Source of the DNA: an uncultured Collinsella sp.
GTDB taxonomy: Bacteria > Actinomycetota > Coriobacteriia > Coriobacteriales > Coriobacteriaceae
Assembly (NCBI GenBank): GCA_900549535.1
Contig: UROR01000067.1
Location: 1-10,415, forward strand
DNA length: 10,415 bases
Direction: 5' to 3'
Notes under the pieces: generated by a model
The model's database searches: none
What the model was told of the DNA's origin: nothing
Seen by the model: only the letters and a program-made list of their open reading frames with translations
Translations under genes and position numbers: made by a program
Shown here: one piece after another, positions 1-5,170 of the stretch
How positions within the stretch are numbered: position 1 is the first letter of the stretch
Layout: each line of letters opens with the position of its first letter

Positions 1-334
1 CTTCTGCATGGGCCTAGGTATGATGCTTTCGGCGCTCACCGTTTTTTTCCGCGATGTTATGCATCTGTGGAGCGTTGTCATCACGGCTTGGACCTATATC
101 ACGCCCATCTTCTGGACGACCGACTTCGTTGCGCAAATGCCCCATATTGTGCGCATCCTGGTCTATGCGAATCCCATGTACAACTACCTGCAGTTTATGC
201 GTGACATCTTCCTGTTCCAGACCACGCCTTCGTTCTTGACGCTTGGTATGTGCGTCGCTTGGGCGGTTCTTGCGCTTGCTATTGGCTACACCGTGTTCCA
301 TAAGTCCGAGCGCAAGTTCATCCTCTACATCTAA
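1..334 (+). CDS. ABC-2 type polysaccharide export permease, C-terminal part (5' end outside window)
   Basis: About 110 residues are visible, in frame from base 2 to a TAA at 332-334; the start lies left of the window. The visible part has two strongly hydrophobic stretches: one around the TPIFW segment, and a final one (LGMCVAWAVLALAIGY) followed by a short basic cytoplasmic tail ending SERKFILYI. That layout and tail are typical of the ABC-2 permeases of Wzm/TagG/KpsM exporters, which carry lipid-linked O-antigen, teichoic acid or capsule chains across the cytoplasmic membrane. The next gene is the matching ATPase, whose start lies about 11 bases after this stop, so the two almost certainly form one transporter. 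The substrate cannot be told from the sequence. TagG- or Wzm-like is a family-level call only. Confidence 0.88.
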   Translation, partial: FCMGLGMMLSALTVFFRDVMHLWSVVITAWTYITPIFWTTDFVAQMPHIVRILVYANPMYNYLQFMRDIFLFQTTPSFLTLGMCVAWAVLALAIGYTVFHKSERKFILYI

Positions 335-345
335 GGAGTGCTGTG

Positions 346-1113
346 ATGACTGAATCTGTTGTTGATTACAGCGAGCAGCCTCTGGCTGTCGAGGTCGATG
401 ACGTCACCATGATCTTTAACATGGCGTCCGAGTCGCTGACCAACCTCAAGGAGTATTTCATTAAGCTTGCCAAGCACGAGCTGTTCTTTGAGGAGTTTAG
501 GGCGCTTAAGCACATCTCGTTCGATATTCATCGCGGCGAAGTTGTGGGTCTGGTCGGCACCAATGGTTCCGGCAAGTCTACGATGCTCAAGATCATCGCT
601 GGCGTGCTCGAGCCCAGCGAGGGCAGCGTTAAGGTGCATGGCAACATCGCACCGCTGATTGAGCTTGGCGCTGGCTTTGACCCTGAGCTGACGGCGCGCG
701 AGAACATTTACCTGAACGGTGCGCTGCTCGGCTATACCAAGGAGTTCATCGACGCCAACTTTGACGGCATTATCGAGTTCGCCGAGCTGCAGAACTTTGT
801 CGACATGCCGCTCAAGAACTTCTCTTCGGGCATGGTCGCGCGTATCGCCTTTGCTATCGCGACGATTACCGAGCCCGATATTCTGATCGTTGATGAGACG
901 CTGTCCGTCGGCGACGTGTTCTTCCAGCAAAAGTGCGAGGCGCGTATTCAGCACTTTATCCAGAGCGGCGACGTGACGGTTCTGTTCGTTTCGCACTCCA
1001 TGGAGCAGGTCGAGCGCATCTGCCAGCGCGCCGTTTGGATTGAGAAGGGCGACCTTCGCATGGACGGCCCGGTTGATGAGGTCTGTAAGGCGTACCGCGA
1101 GCAGTTCAACTAG
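346..1113 (+). CDS. Polysaccharide/teichoic acid ABC exporter ATP-binding protein (Wzt/TagH/KpsT type)
   Basis: A 255-residue ATPase that powers the adjacent permease in exporting a cell-surface glycan. Walker A GTNGSGKST lies at residues 71-79, the ABC signature FSSGM at 159-163, Walker B ILIVDE at 179-184 and the H-loop histidine at 217 in FVSHS. The long N-terminal lead-in before the first core strand (FRALKHISF, about residue 51) is characteristic of the polysaccharide-export subfamily. The protein stops just after the nucleotide-binding domain, so it lacks the C-terminal carbohydrate-binding domain of long Wzt proteins; it is closer to the short KpsT/TagH-like form. A GTG at 343 directly precedes the ATG at 346. 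I chose the ATG because AAGGAG at 333-338 sits 7 bases before it, a better spacing than the 4 bases to the GTG. Confidence 0.93.
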   Translation: MTESVVDYSEQPLAVEVDDVTMIFNMASESLTNLKEYFIKLAKHELFFEEFRALKHISFDIHRGEVVGLVGTNGSGKSTMLKIIAGVLEPSEGSVKVHGNIAPLIELGAGFDPELTARENIYLNGALLGYTKEFIDANFDGIIEFAELQNFVDMPLKNFSSGMVARIAFAIATITEPDILIVDETLSVGDVFFQQKCEARIQHFIQSGDVTVLFVSHSMEQVERICQRAVWIEKGDLRMDGPVDEVCKAYREQFN

Positions 1114-1115
1114 GT

Positions 1116-1121
1116 TATAAT
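1116..1121 (+). promoter_or_regulatory. Possible -10 box (TATAAT) ahead of tRNA-Arg
   Basis: A perfect TATAAT lies just after the ABC ATPase stop codon, about 47 bases before the first base of the tRNA, giving room for a short 5' leader. No convincing -35 (TTGACA-like) is visible 16-18 bases upstream, where the sequence is still coding. The tRNA might instead be read through from the ABC operon, since I see no clear terminator between 1114 and 1167. Confidence 0.35.
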
Positions 1122-1167
1122 TACTTGCGCCTGACAGGCTTGCGCTTGCTTGGGCGTGCGGTTATTT

Positions 1168-1244
1168 GCTCCATTAGCTCAGTTGGATAGAGCAGGGGAC
1201 TTCTAATCCCAAGGTCGACGGTTCGAATCCGCCATGGAGCACCA
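1168..1244 (+). tRNA. tRNA-Arg (anticodon TCT, reads AGA), CCA encoded
   Basis: A cloverleaf of 77 bases can be folded by hand. The acceptor arm GCTCCAT (1168-1174) pairs fully with ATGGAGC (1234-1240), followed by A and an encoded CCA. The D stem is GCTC/GAGC; the anticodon loop CTTCTAA (1200-1206) has anticodon TCT at 1202-1204; the T loop is TTCGAAT (1222-1228). Two stem positions do not pair: the first pair of the anticodon stem (G1195 with A1211) and the second pair of the T stem (A1218 with C1232). The remaining pairs are good, so the gene is probably functional. AGA is a rare codon in high-GC genomes, and tRNA genes of this kind are frequent integration sites. I see no second copy of its 3' end in the window. 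Confidence 0.95.
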
Positions 1245-1253
1245 TCGTTTATT

Positions 1254-1286
1254 AAGCCCAGACCGCTTGGTGGTCTGGGCTTTTTC
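1254..1286 (+). terminator. Intrinsic terminator of tRNA-Arg
   Basis: AAGCCCAGACC (1254-1264) pairs perfectly with GGTCTGGGCTT (1272-1282) over 11 bp around a 7-base loop, and the run TTTTT is at 1281-1285. It lies 9 bases after the tRNA CCA, as expected for a tRNA terminator. The right arm overlaps the in-frame start of the acyltransferase remnant, which suggests a recombination joint close to this point. Confidence 0.92.
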
Positions 1287-1787
1287 ACATGCCGGTGTTC
1301 TTTATTCTTGCCGGGTATACGTTTAGACCGAAGCCGTGGCGTGAGCTGCTGTTGTGCTGCTGATGTGGATTGGTTATACGGCGCGCCTAAGGGGGCTGGA
1401 GCCGAGCGTGAGCGAGCCTCTGCTGTTTATTGGAGCCGGTGTTGCTTGGCTTGTCCTTGCCGCGCTGAGTGGGGTGAGCTTTCGAGCCGCCGCGTGGATG
1501 GGTTTTTGGTTGCGACAGTTGCCGCTCTTGCCGGTAGCTACTGCGTGTGCTGGGTTTCGATGGCGTTGGAGAAGTTGAAAGACGTGCCGGTTTTGGGGTC
1601 CTTTGAGCGAGCGCTCGTGTTCTGCGGACAGGCCAGTCTTGCCATCTTTGCAATCCACGCGGTCGATTGGTTTATTCCTTGGCAGACCATGCCTCTGCTT
1701 ATGACGCTGCCAGCATCGTGGCTCTTTGCGTCGATTGTGCGCCGCAGGTGCGACATAGGGTTGGTGTACGTGATCAAGAAGGCGTAA
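1277..1787 (+). pseudogene. Acyltransferase-3 (OafA/WecH-like) gene remnant, deleted and frameshifted
   Basis: Three pieces of one membrane acyltransferase are spread over three frames. Frame A reads GLFHMPVFFILAGYTF and then RPKPWREL from about 1277, ending at a TGA at 1361-1363; this matches the conserved HMPxFFxxSGY segment that normally lies near residue 40 of acyltransferase-3 proteins. Frame B reads VVLLMWIGYTARLRG and on through about 1490, a middle membrane region. Frame C reads FLVATVAALAGSY at about 1506 and continues through SLAIFAIHAVDWFIPW to a TAA at 1785-1787, the normal C-terminal end with the late IxxxH motif. The true N-terminus and most of the central region between the first two pieces are missing. 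Such enzymes O-acylate surface glycans, which would fit the glycan exporter upstream. No intact protein can be made; short start codons inside do not rescue it. Confidence 0.8.
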
Positions 1788-1819
1788 CAAAAACGGGGAG
1801 GACCAACTTGGCCCTCCCC
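1788..1819 (-). terminator. Intrinsic terminator of the DUF4869-like/ATPase operon
   Basis: On the minus strand GGGGAGG (1819-1813) pairs with CCTCCCC (1801-1795). The loop region can add a short inner CCA/TGG pairing, and the hairpin is followed by a GTTTTTG tract (complement of 1788-1794). It lies 17 bases past the ATPase stop codon. On the plus strand, where the acyltransferase remnant ends, there is no T-run after the hairpin, so it serves the minus-strand operon. Confidence 0.88.
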
Positions 1820-1825
1820 ACTATA

Positions 1826-1843
1826 TCTAGTCTGTCTAGTCTG
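1826..1843. repeat. Tandem 9-base repeat TCTAGTCTG x2 across the ATPase stop
   Basis: TCTAGTCTG occurs at 1826-1834 and again at 1835-1843. The second copy contains the ATPase stop codon, so read on the minus strand the duplication places a second in-frame TAG three codons after the first. It is probably a small slippage duplication; no function is implied. Confidence 0.7.
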
Positions 1844-2837
1844 CCTTCAGGCACTCGGGCAAGACGTTTGCAACTGCATTCATCGCCTGCGGCCTCAGGT
1901 ACTGCTCATTGAGCTTTGCCTTTCTGTAGGCGTAGCGAGTGTCTGCCGAGTACTTGATCAATACGTCGGTGAAGAATCGTTCCCAGCTTAGGTAGTCGCG
2001 GCTTTCGATATAGCTCGAAGGATCCTTGAGGATTTTTGGAATGTCGTTACTGGGAATGAGGCCAGATTGCAGAAGTGTCCACTCGAATGATTCCGGGAGG
2101 AACAAGCGAACGTTCTTGTAAACGCGCTGTCCGAGCACCTTTTCGATGTAGGGACCAAACGCTGCGCCGTCTCCAATGGCAAGAACGTTTTGCTCGGGGC
2201 ATTCGTGAATTGTCCGCTTTAGATTTGCTACGCCGGTGGCGGTATAGCAGGGGATTCCGAGCCGGTTGCAAAGAGCGTCGTAGAATTGATAGCCAGATTT
2301 GCTATCCTCGACAACTACGGCGTCGGGTACCTCGAATCCAACATTTAGATCCTGATACAGCATGCTTGCCGTGTGGTCATATAGCGGCTTGGTCACCGAG
2401 TAGAAGCGCCTGTCGCTCTTGCGGCCATTGATTGTTTTACTCGTCGTGTTGACTAACTTCAGGATCTCATCAACGCTGTAGGGGAGCTCGTTGGCATCGC
2501 GACGAGATATCAGAACAAAATAGTTGGACGAGCCGTTTACGGTTTTGGCGAAGTCCTTTGAGTAGATAAACTCGTTGCCCTCATCTAGAAAGACGATTGA
2601 ATCTTCGATGATCGAAAGCTCGCGCTCCCAGCGTCTGCCGGAAAGCGTTTCGCAAGGCACGTCGCAGCTGAGTGCAACGCCGCTTTCCGGTCCTCGGTCG
2701 TTGTAGTCGCGAATCATCGAGATGAGCGTCGTTTTGCCCGTGCCGCTGTTGCCGCGGATGAAGGAAATATTGCGTTTAAAGGTGAGCGTGTATTTGACTT
2801 TTGCGCGCTCCACGACAACGGTGTGTGATCCTTTCAT
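1836..2837 (-). CDS. P-loop ATPase of unknown function, partner of the DUF4869-like protein
   Basis: A 333-residue cytoplasmic protein with no signal peptide or membrane segment. The N-terminal half is a P-loop NTPase: Walker A GNSGTGKTT at 29-37, Walker B IVFLDE at 81-86, and a likely sensor segment YFVLISRRD at 106-114 followed by LPYSVDEI. The C-terminal half has VVVEDSKSGYQFYDAL (174-189), then VLAIGDGAAFGPYIEKV (218-234). This spacing of an acidic residue after a strand and a later DG loop resembles a Toprim-like fold, but the usual DxD second aspartate is absent, so that is inference. From memory, relatives occur in gut Firmicutes, sometimes named 'translation initiation factor 2' without biochemical support. 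The start overlaps the previous gene's stop (TAATG) and has no strong Shine-Dalgarno site of its own, which suggests translational coupling. GC is about 48% in sampled lines (2281-2340, 2521-2580). Confidence 0.85.
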   Translation of the reverse strand: MKGSHTVVVERAKVKYTLTFKRNISFIRGNSGTGKTTLISMIRDYNDRGPESGVALSCDVPCETLSGRRWERELSIIEDSIVFLDEGNEFIYSKDFAKTVNGSSNYFVLISRRDANELPYSVDEILKLVNTTSKTINGRKSDRRFYSVTKPLYDHTASMLYQDLNVGFEVPDAVVVEDSKSGYQFYDALCNRLGIPCYTATGVANLKRTIHECPEQNVLAIGDGAAFGPYIEKVLGQRVYKNVRLFLPESFEWTLLQSGLIPSNDIPKILKDPSSYIESRDYLSWERFFTDVLIKYSADTRYAYRKAKLNEQYLRPQAMNAVANVLPECLKAD

Positions 2838-3286
2838 TACTCATCAACATCCAGAAAATCATTGGTGGCACCGACGAACTCCTGCATGTTCCTGACGATG
2901 CGGCCGTCGTTATTGATGCGAATCTCAAAACGCTTCCAGGGAAATTTCATGATGTGGTAAAGGGTCACCAGCACATCCTGCTCTTTGCCAATTTTGAGCA
3001 GCCAGCGGGCGCAGTTATCTCCGCAAGTGGATGCATTGAACACCATGTTTGGTAGATTGCGCACCAGCAGCAGCGTCTTAACGCCGCCGGACAGTTCGAG
3101 TGGGGTGATCGAGCCCAGCTGCTTGCTTACGATGTTGTGGGGGCCGATGAGCTCTGATCCGTCCACGCTTTTAATGATCTGTGCGGCCATAGGGTCTTCG
3201 AACCATGAGTCCAAGTATGAGTTCCTAAAGTAGGTCTCGGTATCGTAGATGGAACCGGGGTAATCTCCCAGATGGATGCTTAGCAT
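2837..3286 (-). CDS. DUF4869-like protein of unknown function
   Basis: A 149-residue protein beginning MLSIHLGDYPGSIYDTETYF. It matches what I remember of the DUF4869 family of gut bacteria: the opening HLGDYP segment, DPMAAQIIKSVDGSELI (31-47), LSGGVKTLLL (65-74), and a highly distinctive VFNASTCGDNCARWLLKI (82-99). The two cysteines in CGDNC (88 and 91 plus or minus 1) with flanking acidic and amide residues could bind metal or form a catalytic site, but nothing shows which. The function is unknown. The reading frame stays open to 3376, but that extension is encoded by an inverted-repeat hairpin. I chose the ATG at 3286 because GGAG (3296-3293) lies 6 bases before it and a TATAAT lies just upstream. 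The stop overlaps the ATPase start by one base, so the two products are probably made together. Confidence 0.82.
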   Translation of the reverse strand: MLSIHLGDYPGSIYDTETYFRNSYLDSWFEDPMAAQIIKSVDGSELIGPHNIVSKQLGSITPLELSGGVKTLLLVRNLPNMVFNASTCGDNCARWLLKIGKEQDVLVTLYHIMKFPWKRFEIRINNDGRIVRNMQEFVGATNDFLDVDE

Positions 3287-3317
3287 GCGAGTCTCCAGAC
3301 GTTGTGTGGCTGCAACG

Positions 3318-3323
3318 ATTATA
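3318..3323 (-). promoter_or_regulatory. Likely -10 box (TATAAT) of the DUF4869-like/ATPase operon
   Basis: Read on the minus strand, GCATATAATCG contains a perfect TATAAT, 31 bases before the chosen ATG at 3286. A start near 3311 would leave a leader of about 25 bases containing the GGAG ribosome site. The -35 region would fall inside the upstream hairpin and shows no TTGACA match, so the promoter may rely on the -10 or on an activator. It lies directly downstream of the putative aroQ terminator, as expected for an independent unit. Confidence 0.5.
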
Positions 3324-3324
3324 T

Positions 3325-3383
3325 GCCAGTAATAAAGTGCCGCCAGTAGCGAGGTTGCTGCTGGCGGCACTGGCATTACTGGC
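3325..3383 (-). terminator. Long nested hairpin between aroQ and the DUF4869-like gene; probable aroQ terminator
   Basis: AGTGCCGCCAG (3336-3346) pairs perfectly with CTGGCGGCACT (3361-3371), and four further inner pairs (one G-T) close a 6-base loop at 3351-3356. An outer perfect 9-bp repeat, GCCAGTAAT (3325-3333) with ATTACTGGC (3375-3383), is separated by a small internal loop (AA against GGC). On the minus strand the inner stem is followed by TTTATTA, a weak U-rich tail, so it can act as the terminator of the aro operon about 47 bases past aroQ. The extra outer arms exceed what a terminator needs. Confidence 0.65.
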
Positions 3384-3417
3384 GTGCGAATCGGGGTTGA
3401 TGGATTTGCGCGCGAGA

Positions 3418-3855
3418 CTACTTTTCGAGTCGTTCCCTCAACAGCTCTAGCGCATGTGCGTAGCCCTGCAGGCCCTCACCGGTGATGGTGGCGAAGCAGG
3501 CCAGGCGGGCGTAGCTCACCTGGCGGAAGTCCTCGCGGGTCTCGACGGCGCTGATGTGGACCTCCACAGCCGGGATGGCGACGGCCTTGAGTGCGTCGAG
3601 GATCGCGACGCTTGTGTGCGTGTAGGCCGCCGGGTTGATGACGATGCCGTCGACCTTGCCGTAGGCCTCCTGGATCTTGTCGACGATGGTGCCCTCGTGG
3701 TTAGACTGGAAGACCTCGACTTCTTCGAAGCCCTGTGCGGCGCCCGCTTCCTGGCAGATCTGCACTAAGCGGTCGTAGTTGTCGTTGCCGTAGATGCCCG
3801 GCTCGCGAATGCCGAGCATGTTGAGGTTGGGGCCGTTGATGACGAGTGCTTTCAT
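3418..3855 (-). CDS. aroQ: Type II 3-dehydroquinate dehydratase
   Basis: This 145-residue enzyme dehydrates 3-dehydroquinate to 3-dehydroshikimate, the third step of the shikimate pathway, in the cytoplasm; family members form dodecamers. The length is normal. Motifs in order: VINGPNLNMLG (5-15); R17 and the catalytic tyrosine Y22 in REPGIYG; SNHEG (51-55); INPAAYTHTSVAI (73-85) with the substrate-binding N74 and H80; EVHIS (98-102) with H100; R111 in DFRQVSY; and QGY near the end. The loop usually written SN(V/I)xxRExFR reads SAVETREDFR here, so the common Asn is Ala103. The start ATG has GGAAG (3865-3861) 5 bases upstream. It is the last gene of the aromatic operon, 64 bases after aroE-aroK, with a REP-like palindrome between. 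Confidence 0.96.
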   Translation of the reverse strand: MKALVINGPNLNMLGIREPGIYGNDNYDRLVQICQEAGAAQGFEEVEVFQSNHEGTIVDKIQEAYGKVDGIVINPAAYTHTSVAILDALKAVAIPAVEVHISAVETREDFRQVSYARLACFATITGEGLQGYAHALELLRERLEK

Positions 3856-3877
3856 GGTTGCTTCCTTTGCAGTCGAG

Positions 3878-3916
3878 AAACCACCACAAAAGTGCCTGTC
3901 CCCTTTGTGGTGGTTT
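3878..3916. repeat. REP-like palindrome with loop AGTGCCTGTCCCC, between aroE-aroK and aroQ
   Basis: AAACCACCACAAA (3878-3890) pairs perfectly with TTTGTGGTGGTTT (3904-3916) over 13 bp, with a 13-base loop AGTGCCTGTCCCC. It starts 3 bases after the aroE-aroK stop. The T-run after it on the minus strand is short (TTTCTC), so termination is at best partial. The GTGCCTGTCCCC core is one I recall as a widely dispersed repeat, sometimes near IS200-like (Y1) REP-associated transposases. The second copy needed to prove it is a repeat is not in this window. Confidence 0.6.
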
Positions 3917-3919
3917 TGA

Positions 3920-5170
3920 TTAGAGAGCGGATGGGAGGGTGTCGAGGAGGGCCTGGGCGGTGTTGGCGGCGCAGTCGCGTGAGTCGATGATGTAGTCGGC
4001 CCAGGCGCGGTAGCGCGGCATGCGCTGCTCGGCCAGCTTGTCGATGCCGTCGCGCGCGGTGATGGGGCGGCCCTTGTGGGCGAGCTCGTCGAGCTTGCGG
4101 TTGAGCATCACAATCTGGCTGTTCTGGTGTAGCAGCGGGTAGTTCTCGTCGCGTGTGACCACGCCGCCGCCGGTGGAGAGCACCAGGCCGCTGCGCTTGG
4201 AGATGTCGGCCAGCGCAGCCGTCTCCTGTTCGCGGAAGGCCGCCTCGCCGCGCTCGACGATAAAGTCGGCACAGGGCATGCCCAGACGCTCCTCGAGCGC
4301 GTGATCCAAGTCGATGTGCTCGCGGCCCGTGAGCACATCGACTTGCTCACCCACGCGGGTCTTGCCTGAACCCGGCATGCCGATCAGCGCGATGTTCTGT
4401 TCGCGGCGTGACAAGCGCTCCGTTACGTCCAGGATGCGCTCGCGCGGGGTGACTTGGCCGGTGTAGCGTTCGACAGCCTGCGCCGCTTGGGCCACGAGCA
4501 TGAGCAGGCCGCCGATGCAGGGGATGCCGCGGCGCTCGGCCTCGAGCATGAGTCCCGTGCGGGCGGGGTTGTAGACAATGTCGATGACGCCCTCGAGCGC
4601 ATCGAGGCCTTCGAGCGTGCAGGGAGCGTCGGGGCAGTGGGGGAACATACCGGCGGGCGTGCAGTTGACGAGCAGCGTTGCATCGGACTGCTGAGCGATG
4701 TTGCTGTAATTGACCTCGCTCGTGCGACCCACGGGTACGACGATGGCGCCCAGATCTCCGAGCACCATACTGGCCGTAGTACCCGCACCACCGGTGGCAC
4801 CGAGCACGAGGACCTTCTTACCGGCAACCTCAACGCCCAACTCTTCGACCAGGCACTGAAAACCAAAGTAGTCGGTGTTGTCGCCGCGCAGGCGGCCGTC
4901 GGGCAGGCGCGTGATGGTGTTGACGTTGCCCATGCGGTCGGCGAGCGGGCTCAGTTCGTCAAGGTAGTCCATGACGGCGCGCTTGTAGGGGATGGTCACG
5001 TTGGTGCCCTCCCACTCGTCGCCGGTCATAAAGGCCGCGAGGTCCTCGGGCTCGCGCTCAAAGCGCACGTACTCGAGCCCAGCGAGCTCTTTGTAGATGG
5101 TCGGGGTGTAGCTGTGGCCCAGCACACGGCCCAGCACGCCGTAGGGACGGGTTGCAGTGATATCGGTCAT
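3920..5170 (-). CDS. Bifunctional shikimate dehydrogenase / shikimate kinase (AroE-AroK fusion)
   Basis: A 416-residue fusion that reduces 3-dehydroshikimate with NADPH and then phosphorylates shikimate with ATP. The N-terminal AroE domain (about 8-255) has the substrate motif LGHSYTP (17-23), catalytic K63 in NVTIPYK, N84 and GDNTDYFGF (96-104) with catalytic D100, the NADP loop GATGGAG (124-130), and a late IGGLLMLVAQA. The C-terminal AroK domain (about 258-416) has the P-loop GMPGSGKT (264-271), acidic DLD (287-289), RGEAAFREQE (307-316), and the shikimate-binding TGGG (333-336). Both active sites look complete. No frameshift or internal stop separates them, so this is a true fusion. The ATG follows the pheA stop with no gap, and GGAGGT at the end of pheA serves as ribosome site. 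It supplies shikimate-3-phosphate to AroA. Confidence 0.95.
   Translation of the reverse strand: MTDITATRPYGVLGRVLGHSYTPTIYKELAGLEYVRFEREPEDLAAFMTGDEWEGTNVTIPYKRAVMDYLDELSPLADRMGNVNTITRLPDGRLRGDNTDYFGFQCLVEELGVEVAGKKVLVLGATGGAGTTASMVLGDLGAIVVPVGRTSEVNYSNIAQQSDATLLVNCTPAGMFPHCPDAPCTLEGLDALEGVIDIVYNPARTGLMLEAERRGIPCIGGLLMLVAQAAQAVERYTGQVTPRERILDVTERLSRREQNIALIGMPGSGKTRVGEQVDVLTGREHIDLDHALEERLGMPCADFIVERGEAAFREQETAALADISKRSGLVLSTGGGVVTRDENYPLLHQNSQIVMLNRKLDELAHKGRPITARDGIDKLAEQRMPRYRAWADYIIDSRDCAANTAQALLDTLPSAL

Noticed and set aside
1126..1140. GCCTGACAGGC mini-hairpin before the tRNA as a terminator of the ABC operon
   Set aside because: Stem of only 4 pairs with a 3-base loop and no run of T after it.
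1374..1790. Minus-strand open frames opposite the acyltransferase remnant
   Set aside because: No ribosome site or recognisable motif, and they lie beyond the terminator of the minus-strand operon; the acyltransferase similarity on the + strand explains the region.
3287..3376. N-terminal extension of the DUF4869-like protein
   Set aside because: The 30 extra residues are encoded by the hairpin and the promoter, and the ATG at 3286 has a GGAG at good spacing and matches the family start as I recall it.
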